64,000 nt of DNA from Hydractinia symbiolongicarpus (lineage: Eukaryota; Cnidaria; Hydrozoa; Anthoathecata; Hydractiniidae). This document shows, piece after piece, positions 1 through 11,400 of this stretch. Location: assembly GCF_029227915.1 (NCBI RefSeq), contig NC_079886.1:9941501-10005500 (forward strand). The letters run 5' to 3'. Position 1 is the stretch's first letter; each line of letters begins with the position of its first letter. The notes under the pieces were generated by a model. That model had not been told where the DNA came from, ran no database searches, and was given only the letters and a program-made list of their open reading frames with translations. A program made the translations under genes and the position numbers.

Positions 1-1680
1 AGACCTTGTAACAACCACGAGTAAAATATCCTACCATACAACCTCGTCCACAGAACTTTTTTTGACATTAGGACGGCGATTCTTATCGTCAGCCATATAC
101 AAATGTACATAGTTACTGTTGTAGCTGTAAATTATTTTTGTGTAACATATGTATGTTATGCTATACTTCAAATGATGGCTTTGTTTTCAACAACTCTGAA
201 GTCGAACCCATTCTCTAGGTTCTTTTGGAAAATCGAGTTGCTAGGAGTTGACTGTACTACAATTTCTCTTTTTTATCTTTGCGAAAATAACGTCGTTGGG
301 AGGATGTGTTTTGTATGTGGTGTGTTATGTGTTTTTTTCTAGAAATGTAACTTTAAAATATGTTTGACATTACGACTCATGCTGGAAGAGAGGAATGTAT
401 TTAGGTATATAGCTATAGTTTTTAATGTGTATAACTTATTTGTCTCTTTTGAATGTTTTGGACTCCTTTAGCTTTATACATTAGGGTTTTGTATGCTTAT
501 CATTTTTGAGGAAAACATAATTTATGTTTTTTGTTCTGGTTTCTGCCTCTCTTATAGCCTTGAATTTTATTCATGGTGGAAAAAAAAAAGAAATTATTTG
601 TTGGCATTTTAAATATTTATCAAACACACCTCTTTTGCCTCTTGTTAAAACTTCTGAAGACCAATCTCGTACACAGCGCCTGTTGTCTCTTTTCTATAAC
701 TGGGATGGCGAGGTCCTGGGGACGAGGTTGTCTAAAGACATTTATTAGCCATCTGTTTGGGTGATATCTTGAAAAGTACAAGCTATTGAGAAAGTTCTGG
801 AGCTTTGTTGTCAGCCAATCAAAACAAAAAATGGGCAGTCAAGTTGCCATACAACAGGTTGTTTTATTTTGAAAACTGAAACAGTGAAAAGAAAAACATT
901 TTTTCTGGATGCCAGTTGACGTGATAAAATTTCTAAACAACTTTGTCAGGCATCTTTGTCTATGAGAGGCAAGCACATGATTGTTACGTCTACCAATGTT
1001 CCTAAAATCTAACTTTTTTGTTGGCTTCAACCAATCTCTTCTCAAGCTTCTTTTGCCTTTTTAATATACGTGAAGAAATATTGAAGGAACTATCCCTACG
1101 GGTTGTTTAAAAGCGACATATATGCCATAACGACGCTAATATCATTTTTACTTCGGCATTAAATATGGCTTCCTTTAGTCGCACTTATTACCCAGATCCC
1201 CGACTTACCCGGATTTTATTGCGGGAGTATATATTTGGGTAAAACAGGATAAAGAAATGTTGAATGATGATGTGTTTTTTTGGAAGAAATTTATTTACAT
1301 TTTTTACAAAACCATTTCCTTCGTGACAAAGCTTGGACATTCGCATTCCACAAAGTATCCGGCAGAACAAAATTTTCGATTTGATTTATTTCTAGCTTTT
1401 ATTTTTTCTTTATAATATCCAAGAATAATAAAAAAAAACTTTGACAACTTACCATCTAGATTTTCACTATTCATTTTCATTATTATTTTTATTATTTCAT
1501 TTTCATTATTATTTTCATTATAGTTTTATTTATTCCCATTATTGAACATGGATTACAGTTCGAAAGGTTTATTTTAGTTGAAAACTTCAACGGTATACAA
1601 AATCTCAAAACACGTGCGTGTGCCTCCAGGCTTTTCCGCAAACTCCTGCTAAATGCGCACCCAATGCATTTTGGTATTAC
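1..1680. other. Intergenic stretch, no gene supported
   Basis: No open frame here has splice sites, family similarity or codon pattern that I can support. The stretch is AT-rich with T-rich runs and a TTTCATTATTATT-type low-complexity block near 1475-1535. A short motif, GGACGAGGTTGT, occurs near 720 and, on the minus strand, a close relative near 43-55. This may be a trace of a dispersed repeat. The left part could be the 3' flank of a gene outside the window. Confidence 0.4.
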
Positions 1681-1686
1681 GCAACA

Positions 1687-1709
1687 TACGTCATATTTGA
1701 ATGACGTAA
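1687..1709. promoter_or_regulatory. Paired CRE/ATF-like sites upstream of RNF146
   Basis: TACGTCA at 1687-1693 and TGACGTAA at 1702-1709 are facing half-palindromes about 90-110 bases before the RNF146 start codon. They match the CRE/ATF (bZIP) consensus TGACGTCA with one end change each. The position fits a promoter, but binding is inferred from the motif only. Confidence 0.35.
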
Positions 1710-1795
1710 TTTTTAATAATAATTTAAATTTAAACCACGGAATCGCATTTTGGATAAAGCATCTTCCGAGTTTAGCATTCATAAAAACAAAAAAC

Positions 1796-4556
1796 ATGGC
1801 GGAGGCAAGCACTAAGGATGAGCAAAAAATATCTGCTGAGGAAGTTTGTACAGATGATAGCAACAAAATCAATAGGCGTGTCTCTCTAGGTAACCTGTTA
1901 CATTTACGTTTCTATTGCTGTAATACAGATGTTTGAAAATATTGGTTTAGGTTCAGTTTATCAGTCAGGGAAAACTTTTAAATATGCTCTGGTAAAGTAT
2001 AGCTAAATAAAATACACCTGTAATAGATGAATTCCGTTGTTTACATTTTCAGAGGTAAGCTCATTCAGCTTTGGCATTTGCGTGGCAGGAAAAAAATGGG
2101 GGCGCTAGGTGAAGCAATGTAGTAATTATCAGTCTATTTCTTCACACAAAGCCGTTCTTAGGATTTTTAATGAATTTAAATAAACCAGAAGGCATCCACC
2201 TACACTCGATAATAGTTTATAACCCCAACGATGTTCCAGTTGGAAGAAATCCACAGTAAAAGACCTTTTTTCACCAAATCCTAGCATCTTTTTTCCTGCC
2301 AAGCAAATGCCAGAGCCAAGGAGCTTATCACTGAAGAGTAAACAAATGACGTCACGCGGGAATTCATCTATTTGCCGTCTATTACGTCCTACTTAAACAG
2401 GAAATGGCTTATTTAAACTGGTAAAAGGAAATTATTCCAAAATTCACACACTTAAGCTGAATTTTGCATCCTCTTTTAGTGCCGTCCAAGGATGTGTGAC
2501 CAACTATAATTCTTTTAAGCCAATAAAAAAATTGATGAAGGGAACACATCTTTTTACGCAGAAACTTTATCACTTGATTCATTCAACCAAAACTGCATGT
2601 ACATGCCAGCAAGTCGATGTTTCCACCGCTTATTTTAATTGTTCAGACGACTGTCATTTTGACGCAAGTTGTTTATACCCCAGACCTCTTACATATATAT
2701 ATATATATATGTATTTCACATCAAATTAGAATTGTAGCTTATTTAGGACATTTTCCATAGACTAAGTTAAGGAGAATTGTTTTCTTTCTTTACGAATTAT
2801 CTTGACAAATACGTCTAGTCCCTCCATTTTTTTATGGAGTTAGGTTGCTCGTTAAGTCACCTCTGTTCAAGCTACATTTTGTATATGTTTTTAGCTAATA
2901 AATTTATTGCGACTATACAAGGGAACAGTAATAGGCAGCGAAAGTAGTTCATAGCTTAATTAGGAGAAATAAATCGCCTAAATAGCTTATTATATACTAA
3001 TTAGACTATCATAACCTAAAATTTATGATATTGCTGGCCTGCTTTCTGCTATGTTTCAATTTCCTTTTTTTGTATAAAGTATTATTTGTGCTTTAACAAT
3101 AAAAAAGACCAAATCAGACACCTCTCCCAATAAAACAGTACTTGTTTTGTTAAAACCACTTGTTGAAGTACTGTTTATAAATAGAGATATTCCAACAAGT
3201 ATAATTTTCCTATTTGAAGGTTACTTACAAAATTTGCACATTCTCTGGTACATTGGTTGGAGATATGTGGAAAATTTCAGCTATGATAGCTTCTTTGCTC
3301 ATTACAATTAGTTTTGTGGTTATGTTGAAACAAACTGAGACATAGACAACAGAGTAAATGAATCTTATAAGACGAAATTGCAATTTATCCTTGGCACTAA
3401 TTGTTGTGTGTTTTTTACCTTTGTTCATTTATAACTCTTTTTAGATTTACATACACATTTCGTTGATGCCCATCCAGAATGTTCTGTTTGTCTACAACCT
3501 TGTTTACATCCTGTCAAACTTCCATGTTCTCACATCTTTTGTTTCCTCTGTGTAAAAGGATTCGCATACAGGAGTCGACGATGTGCATTGTGTCGAAGAG
3601 AAGTGTCATTAGAATATTTTGAGAAACCTGTTGTTGTAAGTTTTTATACATTATACGATCTCTTTTATAAACACCCGAGTTTATTTGATTTGGTTATCCT
3701 ACAAACACCTGGCTGTAAGACTCAAAAAAGCTAATCCCTTCTTTAAATAAACATCCTCTTTTTAATTCCACAATTGCATACTATTTATTAATAGTATCTA
3801 TCTGCCAAACCCTTTCGAAGTCACATATTCCCTTAAAAATTACCAGTTATTGCAGTGTTACATACAGGACGAATACAATTTGTGTATACGCTAGCCTGGT
3901 ACACCACCCCGGATCTTCCAGCTAGTTTACTTTAATCTTGAGATATATTTATTGTATATATAATCTGTTATCCGTGTTACTTACCTCGAATGCTCTTTTA
4001 GGTAAAAGTTCGTCAAAAGCAGGATGAAGATTCTGGAAATCCTGAAAGTTCATGCCATTCTAAAGAATCTTACAATTGGTTTTATGAAGGTCGTAACGGT
4101 TGGTGGCAGTATGATGAACGGGCATCTTCTATATTGGAAGAAGCTTTTAAATCTGAGTCAAGATCATGCGATTTAATTATCGCCGGCTTCTTGTATCTTG
4201 TAGACTTCAGTAATATGATTCAGTTTCGAAAGACAAACCCAGCTAGATGTAGACGAGTTAAGCGAGATAAGGTAAACGCAGACAAGAAAGGTATAGCTGG
4301 GTTAAAATTAAAAGCAAGACCAACGAAGCAAATATGTAGTTGCGTGACTGAAAAAACGACTAAAAACTGTTCAAAATGCTCTCAAACTGTTTGTTCTAAC
4401 CGTCTTTCTAGTCCAGATAATAAGGCGGAAGACAGTACTGGTGCTGTAAGTAGAGACTGTGAAGAGACTGTGCAGCAGACAGAAGGAGAATCGATTGCTG
4501 AAGAAATACAGACCAGAATGTCACGTTTGATGAGCGATCCTAGTCAAGATAGTTGA
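1796..4556 (+). CDS. RNF146: E3 ubiquitin ligase RNF146 (Iduna), RING plus WWE
   Basis: Three exons: 1796-1889, 3445-3635 and 4002-4556, joined in phases 1 and 0, giving 279 residues and ending in TGA. The RING is C3HC4 at about residues 44-81 (CSVC, CSH, CFLC, CALC). The WWE domain runs from about 118 to 180 and includes the signature WFYEGRNGWWQYDER. In the known family, WWE binds iso-ADP-ribose in poly(ADP-ribose) chains and activates the RING to ubiquitinate PARylated targets such as axin and tankyrase, in cytosol and nucleus. The start sits in a good context (AACATGGCG). The tail after WWE is basic, then Ser/Glu-rich and low in order, with a small cysteine cluster (CSC, CSKCSQTVC) at about 201-220. 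A poly(A) signal AATAAA lies at 4770-4775. Both domains align closely with the vertebrate protein, so the call is firm. Confidence 0.93.
2025..2390. repeat. Imperfect inverted-repeat (foldback) element in RNF146 intron 1
   Basis: The left arm (about 2025-2097) and right arm (about 2283-2385) are imperfect reverse complements. Shared blocks in order are GTAATAGATGAATTCC, TTGTTTAC, TTCAG, TAAGCTC, GGCATTTGC and TGGCAGGAAAAAA. About 185 bases separate the arms. A full CRE palindrome TGACGTCA sits in the right arm at 2347-2354. The form suggests a MITE or foldback transposon. I found no clear target duplication, so the exact ends are uncertain. Confidence 0.55.
2692..2711. repeat. (AT)n microsatellite in RNF146 intron 1
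   Basis: A short run of alternating A and T, about ten units, in intron 1. Nothing else is supported in the rest of this intron up to 3444. Confidence 0.7.
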
Positions 4557-4779
4557 TAGCAGTTATTCCTGTTGACTACTACCGCCAAAAAAAGAAAGAT
4601 TTCTGCTTCGTACCACGTCTTATATAGAAAGCTTCCATGAGCTACCTATTTCTCGTCTTATGTGGGAGAATTAATTGCGATATTTAACTTCCAAGAGAGT
4701 AGTGGCTTATGAAGATTCAGGGTGTTTTTTTAGGCTGCAAAGGTAGTTTCTCTGACCGTGTATTACACAAATAAAAATA

Positions 4780-5866
4780 TGCTTATTTTTACATTTTTGT
4801 ATTTATTTTTAATTCTCGGCATACGTGTTTATTGTATTTTTGCTGCTATTTTTACTTTACCTAGGTAGATTTCTCAGTGATGATTTTGACGGTGATTTTG
4901 TGAAGCTGAAACAGTTTCTATCTTGTTAAAGCTTTATATTTCTCAGAACGTTTTTAACCAATCAGAACAGTAGGGTTTGCTAAGAAATAATAGGTAAATA
5001 TTAAGTTTTACTTTTATTTAAAAACGTTTAGTTCGTTTAGTTTTCTCTTTTGCAAAAATCGGAAAATTGCGTCTAACCAAATTCATCACTAACTACCTTA
5101 TAGGTGAAAAATCCGTTGGTCATTGATTTCGTCGGTGAAAATGTCAATTTTAATTTTTAAATATTTAGAGGGTTTTTTAAATAAATTCTTTTTTTTATTT
5201 ATTTATTATCAATTACATACAACCTGCGTCTTCACTTATTATAGTTGACGTTATTTTGTCATCAACATATGTTTCAATTGCGGTGTTTTCTTCTTTTATG
5301 TTGTCCACCATTTCGGTCTATAATTTATTGTTGAGATTAGGACGTTGCGTATTGTATTTTTTATCAAAATTCCGCCAAAAACGTTTCGCTCGGCACGGAA
5401 TGAAAACTTTAACTTTTTTACTGAACAGAAATTAAAAAAAAGGATTTCAACGAGTCAAAATTCGATCTTGTTGTCGATTTTTTATTTTTTTCCACCAATT
5501 ATTGCAACACTAATTACTCCAGCTTTCAATTAATACATTTTCAGAATACGAGTTGTTATTCCTTTTGATTACTGGTTCCTCTTTCTCCACCTTGAACATT
5601 GCTTCAAAAAGTTTAGCTTATAAGGGTTCAAAATTAATATGAATCCTTGCTCGTCAACCACATCCCCAAGACTATGTGAATCTCATCGACACTGCGTTTC
5701 TTGATCATTCTGGCAAACGGTATAAGGAACTGGGTTCGAGGTTGCTGGCATATGACAGAGAGGTCATTGACGCTTCATACTAATATAATTTTATCGTTCG
5801 TATTAGCCAGTATAAATGCCAGTTCACCCGAATTGTTTATCTATAATGTATGTTCTGTTTACCATT
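4780..5866. other. Intergenic stretch after RNF146
   Basis: AT-rich sequence with many poly-T and poly-A runs. Short open frames, such as one at 5345-5533, show no family similarity and no splice context. Nothing here can be supported as a gene. If the minus-strand frame at 5867-6181 is only a first exon, later exons would have to lie here; I could not find them. Confidence 0.4.
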
Positions 5867-6181
5867 TTAAGGTCCGTATACCGTTATGATATCTGCAGGA
5901 AAATGAGTATCGTTCCAATCGGGGTTGTAAGTCACGTGCTTAAACTTATATGGAGTAACTCTTCGTAGTTTTTTGCTTATTGACTTCACTTTCTTTGCGA
6001 TCATTTCTAAAATTGTTCTGTTGTAATGTGTATGATTGTCATGCATTTCATCCATGGTATCTTTAATGGCTTTCTCTTCGTTATCGCTTGAGTTAAAGTG
6101 ATAAACAAAGGTAGCCAGGGTTAATCCCAAGCATACCACGTAAAACAGCTGTTGTATGGCTGTCCTGCATATCAATTTCAT
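5867..6181 (-). CDS. Possible small type II membrane protein (or first exon of one)
   Basis: A 104-residue frame that I do not recognise. It starts with a short basic segment (MKLICR), then a hydrophobic stretch at about residues 10-27 (LFYVVCLGLTLATFVYHF), then a hydrophilic part. The latter holds possible N-glycosylation sites (NSS, NHT, NRT, NDT). This is the shape of a Golgi/ER signal-anchored protein such as a glycosyl- or sulfotransferase stem. Near the end, ATAACG followed by GTATAC could be a splice donor in phase 0, so the stop may not be real. No catalytic domain is visible nearby. It could also be a chance frame. Confidence 0.3.
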   Translation of the reverse strand: MKLICRTAIQQLFYVVCLGLTLATFVYHFNSSDNEEKAIKDTMDEMHDNHTHYNRTILEMIAKKVKSISKKLRRVTPYKFKHVTYNPDWNDTHFPADIITVYGP

Positions 6182-7330
6182 AGCTATATGCTGTCCCGAC
6201 GTGTTAGATCTAATTAAACCATGTTTGGCTTACCTAGAAAAGCCGCAGTATAACGTACTTGCTATCATGTTTAAGTAAATAAATGTTACGTTTACGAAGT
6301 CACTCTGCGTACCGAATTAAATTAAACAATCCTGGTGTACATGAGTTCTTTGAAGTTAAATTTGATTTAAAATATCATACCAAATCAGTTTCGATTAAGT
6401 TTAGTGCAAAGTAAAATTCTTTGCAAGTGTCGCTGTTCAGCGGAGTGTAGACAGCTAAATCATTCTCAATATGAAAAGGATAAACAACGCTAAAATTATT
6501 TTTCGCTAGTCTCTATCTATTATTGGATAATTCAGTCCAATCTTTTGCATGTGAAAATTCGGACCTTTGTGAGAAATGACTTTTCATAGATTACGCCTCT
6601 TGCTAAATCACATGCACTCTTTTTGTTTCATAAAAAAAATTTTCATTAGAACACAAGCTTCGCATTTTGGCGAAAATAAAGATCGTGGGAGATTTGTTTT
6701 GATTGTTGCTGGAGTTTAGTGGTCAATTGCTTTGATTTTGACACTAGAGCAAACTTCAATACTGCATTTTAAAGTGTCATACAAACTTTTCATTTTTTTT
6801 GTTATATTTATTTGAGCAGAACTGAAAAATTGAAAGGCTTTTCGTGTTCCGTTTAAAAAGACACTGAGAAACCTGACACTGAGAACGTGGTTGTAAAAAC
6901 ACTAAGAAGGAGCGTCGTTGCTGGGGGTGAAAATATTCCTGGAAGAAAGAAGGAAGTTATGTTTTGTTTGTGTGCGCACAACACTGTACTAGCTAGCTTT
7001 TTCTGTATTCTCCAGGGTTCCAGGGTTCCGTAAAGCACAATGTAAATCTTTGTTTTCATAGCAAAAATATCTTTTATCAGTATTTTATTACTTTCTTCGT
7101 TGGGATGTTATATTTTTATTTTTACGTATCAGTGTCGAATAAACAGTAATCTCAGTCAGAGAGACGTCATATAGCTATGCTACTAGCTACTACCTAGCTA
7201 TACCTAGCTGGTATATAGCTATAGTGGTTTAGCCTCCATCTCATATCGTTTCCAGAAATTACTGGGAAATTACCAAGGTTCTAAAGTGTTTATAAAAACA
7301 TGCAAATTTTCAACAATATGCAACTGCTTG
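6182..7330. other. Intergenic stretch without a supported gene
   Basis: No supported coding sequence. It contains a TAGCTA-rich simple repeat at about 7165-7222 and ordinary AT-rich sequence elsewhere. An open minus frame at 6853-7059 shows no similarity that I can name. Confidence 0.4.
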
Positions 7331-7497
7331 AAGATAGATAGATAGATGATAGATGCGCATATTTTACATGGCTAGCCTCACAAATATCAAGGAGGCGCTA
7401 TGGCTTAGACAACTCCGTGCAATATCCAGCAGCCCACACAGTGTGCGATCTCCCCAATTTCCCTCACATGGCCTGGGTTAACCCGGGGCTATGGTAA
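7331..7497 (-). mobile_element. Internally deleted copy of the tRNA-derived SINE
   Basis: On the minus strand this matches the body and 3' end of the SINE at 52529-52962. Shared parts are the block around GTTACCATAGCC, the GGTTAACCC core, AATTGGGGAGAT, and the end GTGAGGCTAGCCATGTA before a GATA/CTAT tail (7334-7350). About 80 bases of the full copy, between the parts matching GTTGTCTAG and TCTAAGCCAT, are missing. The tRNA-like head is absent; sequence beyond about 7497 no longer matches. Confidence 0.7.
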
Positions 7498-7548
7498 CAT
7501 CCTGGCAGGCAAGAAAAGAAGGACCATATCAATCAGCCAAATTGACTA

Positions 7549-8014
7549 AGAGGGTGCCGATAAGCCGCAAACACCCGCATATATACGGGCGAGTGCGGGC
7601 GACTTTTCGAATAAAATTGGCGGTTGTCCCCTGAAACCGCCCGCACTTTCCAGAGCTCGCCCGGAACATTCCTGAAATGCAATTCCTTGTAACAAACCAT
7701 GCGGACGATAGTTGGGAAGAAGGCGCTAGAAGAGAAAGGAGTTAATAAAGTTTATATATAAGTTATTTATAAAGTAAACTTTATCAAAAACCATCAAAAG
7801 CAGTTCTTTTAAGAACTTCGCTACCACATAGTAAGTTTATTTTAATTTTTATAGTTTTTATGAATCATATTAGTGTCTGTTTTTTTTGTTTTTCGAGCAT
7901 TGTTCGGGCCTATGCGGGTTTTTTCGGGTGAATACTTGAATTTTTTCAAAAAGCCGAACTCGCCCGAAAACGACCGCACTTTTTACGGCGTATGCGGCTT
8001 ATCGGCACCCTCGT
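7549..8014. mobile_element. Non-autonomous DNA transposon with terminal inverted repeats
   Basis: The left end at 7550 reads GAGGGTGCCGATAAGCCGCA. The reverse complement of the right end (about 7993-8012) reads the same 20 bases, so the terminal repeats are perfect there. Outside them is a matching 9 bp duplication AATTGACTA at 7540-7548 and 8015-8023. No open frame of note lies inside. The interior is unusually rich in CGGGCG/CGCCCG subterminal motifs compared with the AT-rich surroundings. A 9 bp duplication fits Mutator-like elements; an 8 bp core would fit hAT. Family assignment is therefore open. Confidence 0.85.
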
Positions 8015-8023
8015 AATTGACTA

Positions 8024-8446
8024 TGGTAATTTATAGATTTTTAGGATATAAGATTGAAAATGCATTGGAATTTTTTTTTATTAGCTATATATACATTATC
8101 TTCTCTGTTTAAGAGCAAATTTTACCAATTTTAGCGTCAGTGTTTTTTTTTCACTTAACATTTTTGATTGTCACTGTCTGTTGTTTATATTTTTTGCCTG
8201 TGCATATGCAAGTGCATATCCATTGCTCTTGATGCAAAATCAAAACATTATACCAAGTGGACAACCTTGTTTCCAAGTTATTTAGCCTAAAAGTTATTGA
8301 CGTTGTGAGGTTTAATTTGGCTATTAACATTTCAAAACATAAGTTTTTGGTGACTTTACAGAAAAAATAAAAAAAAATACTTTGCCTGTTACATACAGAC
8401 ACAGTCTTCACATTTTTTTATATAGATTGTTTTTTTAGAAGCAAGT
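8024..8446. other. Gap between DNA transposon and NDH-2
   Basis: AT-rich with T runs and no supported gene. It presumably contains the NDH-2 promoter and 5' untranslated region, but I see no clear TATA or other named element. Confidence 0.35.
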
Positions 8447-11400
8447 ATGTTTTGTAGAAAAAATATTTGGACTAGACTTGAACCAATCTATCAGCATTTA
8501 AAACCATATGTCAAGAGAGCAAGTCAAAATGGACAAGTAATTTTGCATCAATTTAAACAGTCTTCATGGCAATGTAGATCTTTTGCTGTTATTCTATCAG
8601 GAACAACATTATATGTTGCATACACCAACAATAGAATTCTCAATGCTGCAGAGAAAAAGAAGAAGCTTGTAATATTAGGTTCTGGTTGGGGTGCTGTGAG
8701 CTTAATTAAATCGTTAAAGCCTGGACTGTATGATGTTACAGTTGTCTCACCAACAAATTATTTTCTCTTTACACCATTACTTCCATCAGTAACTGTGGGA
8801 ACTGTTGACAGCAGGACGTTAGTCGAACCTATACGAAAAATTATAAAAAGGAAACACAAAGGAAATGATGTGCAGTATTTTGAAGCTGAATGTACAGATG
8901 TTGATAGTGTTTGTAAGAAAGTGACATGCCAAGATAAGTCAGGTAGGTCAGAAATATTTGTGTGTCTCTGAATTTATATCCAATTTGGTTTTTGTAATTT
9001 TCTGTTTTTGTTTTTATCGAAACTTTCGTCATTTTAATTTATAGGAGTCACTGGTGAAAAAAGTGAATTCAAATTAAACTATGATGTCTTAGTTGTAGCT
9101 GTTGGATCAAAAACAGCAACTTACAATAAAGAAGATATAGAGAAATACACACACAAATTAAAAACTATTCAGCAAGCACAGGAAATTCGTAAGAACATTA
9201 TGGATGCATTTGAAACAGCTGCTATACCTGGCCAGCCAGAGCAGGAGATCAAACGACTGCTAAACTTTGTTGTTGTAGGTGGAGGTCCTACAGGTATACT
9301 TTCTCTTTATGTCCTCAGTAATTCAGTTAAGATCTTACTAACTATGTTGTTTGTGTCCTTCTGCTGTCAGACTGTTTTTGATGGCAACTAGGATTGTTTT
9401 TTACAATGGCGATTTGAATTTTCTTTTTCACATAATAAGCAATGCTTTGTATAGATTTTTTAAATTACGATTTACCCAAAGTTTTTGTCTGCATAATTAG
9501 CAAAACTCAAAAGCCATATATCTGAAAAACCAATATAAATTTTTCAAAAATAGATAAATGAACTAGTTTTGAGATATATACAAAAGACTGGGTAATATTT
9601 ATAATTTTTAGGTGTTGAATTTGCTGGTGAATTGAGAGATTTTGTTGAAAACCTGAAGAAGTTATATCCACCAAATCTCATTGACAGTGTGACAGTGACA
9701 CTTGTGAACAGCCACTACAAAGTTTTAAGTATGTATGATCAAGAGGTAAAACATTCTTGCTTGATCAGCACACATTTCTGAAATTGACATGCACATTATT
9801 TCAACAAGACTGAAATTTACGGTACAGAACGAAAAGTGTTAGTTCGAACCCTGCACTGATTATGACTTCCAACGTAAGTTAATCACTTCCGCCAAGTAAG
9901 TACCACGCTTGCACTCGTTCTATGTTAGCACTCAGCAATTACCCTCAAAATGCCAACAATTTTACAAAACGTCTTTATTTTGCTTTTGTTAATATGATTT
10001 GTTAAAGGGGTGGTAGTCTTCTTCAAGTCCATAGTTGGGGGAGTATAAGTAAATTGAAGTTGGTAGATTTTCTAATAAGTGGATTTTCAAAAAAAATTAA
10101 TATGGAGGTGTTAATAGTTAAAACGAGAGGTAAATTTTTTTGAAATATGTGTTGTCTTACCGAGAGTATAATTTTTTTTTGTTATTTCGCTTTGCTTACA
10201 AAGTTAGAATTTTGTTTCACCGTCACATATTTTTGTTTCTGGAGCAGATCAGTCATTTCGTGGAGAAAAAGTTCAAGTCATCTGGTGTTGATGTTATTGG
10301 CGGTTGCTATGTTGTTGGCATGAACGATAAAACAATTTTTATTAAGAACAAGCAAACCAAAGAAGTGACATTACTTCCTTATGGTATGTGTGTTTGGGCT
10401 GCGGGTATTGCACCAAGGGAAATTACGAAGACAATGATATCGAAGATTCCATGTCAAAGGAACAGGTAAAGATTTTAAGTATAAATCAAATTTTTCAAAT
10501 TCGAAGGAAATTTTGTTATCATATCATTTAATAAATTTATTTAATTAAGTGTTTTCTTTTAGATGTGCGGAAAGTAAGCCCAATGTACAATTTTTTTATA
10601 TATATATAAATATGTTAAAATTTGTTTACCCAAAAATTCACATTTACGGTATATAAGTAGATAGATCATTCATTGTTTTTCAGCATTTACATTTGTTGCA
10701 AAATTGAAATCATGGGACATGATTATGAGTATCTTTTATACATTCATTTTTTTATCTTTAGAAATGCACTGGTTACTGACGCATTCTTGAAAGTAAAGAA
10801 CACAGAGAATATTTTCGGCATAGGAGATTGTGCCACGGTGGAGTTCACGAAACTTTTAGAAAATATTGAAAACTTATACAAACAAGCTGATGCTGATGGT
10901 AATGGAGAATTGAAGCTTGATGAATTTGAAGGTTAAATACTTTTGATATCACGTTTATATGTTTATGTTGATTTTAAGGTAAAATAAATTCAACTTGAGA
11001 TGTGCCAGTGTATAACCTGTGGTAGCGAAGACCTGCAATCAGAGTATTGAGTTTCATCCTTCATCCTTCGCTCCTTCATCTTTGCTCCTTCATCCTTCGC
11101 TTCTGCAACATGATTTTAAACAGCATGTGGTCCAATCAAAGGATATCGACTGCAAGTGGAATTGTGTTACAGGATATCTATGGCATGCTTAGCTTAGGGA
11201 AACAAATTGTGTTTAATTTCGCATTTTTGTCTTAACATTTTTTTTGCCAATTTTAATTGGAACGTTTTCCGCGTCTTGGAAGTTTATTTCCCGCGAAAAT
11301 TTTCCTTTTCAATGCAGAATGGATATTTCTAGGTGACCACACCCACGATATTGTTTGGATATACCCCTCAGAGTATAGGATGTATATATTCTTGACATGT

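Noticed and set aside
9839-9910. SINE-like B box (GTTCGAACCC) in an NDH-2 intron
   Set aside because: The motif is present but I could not find a matching A box, body or tail, so it is not listed as an element.
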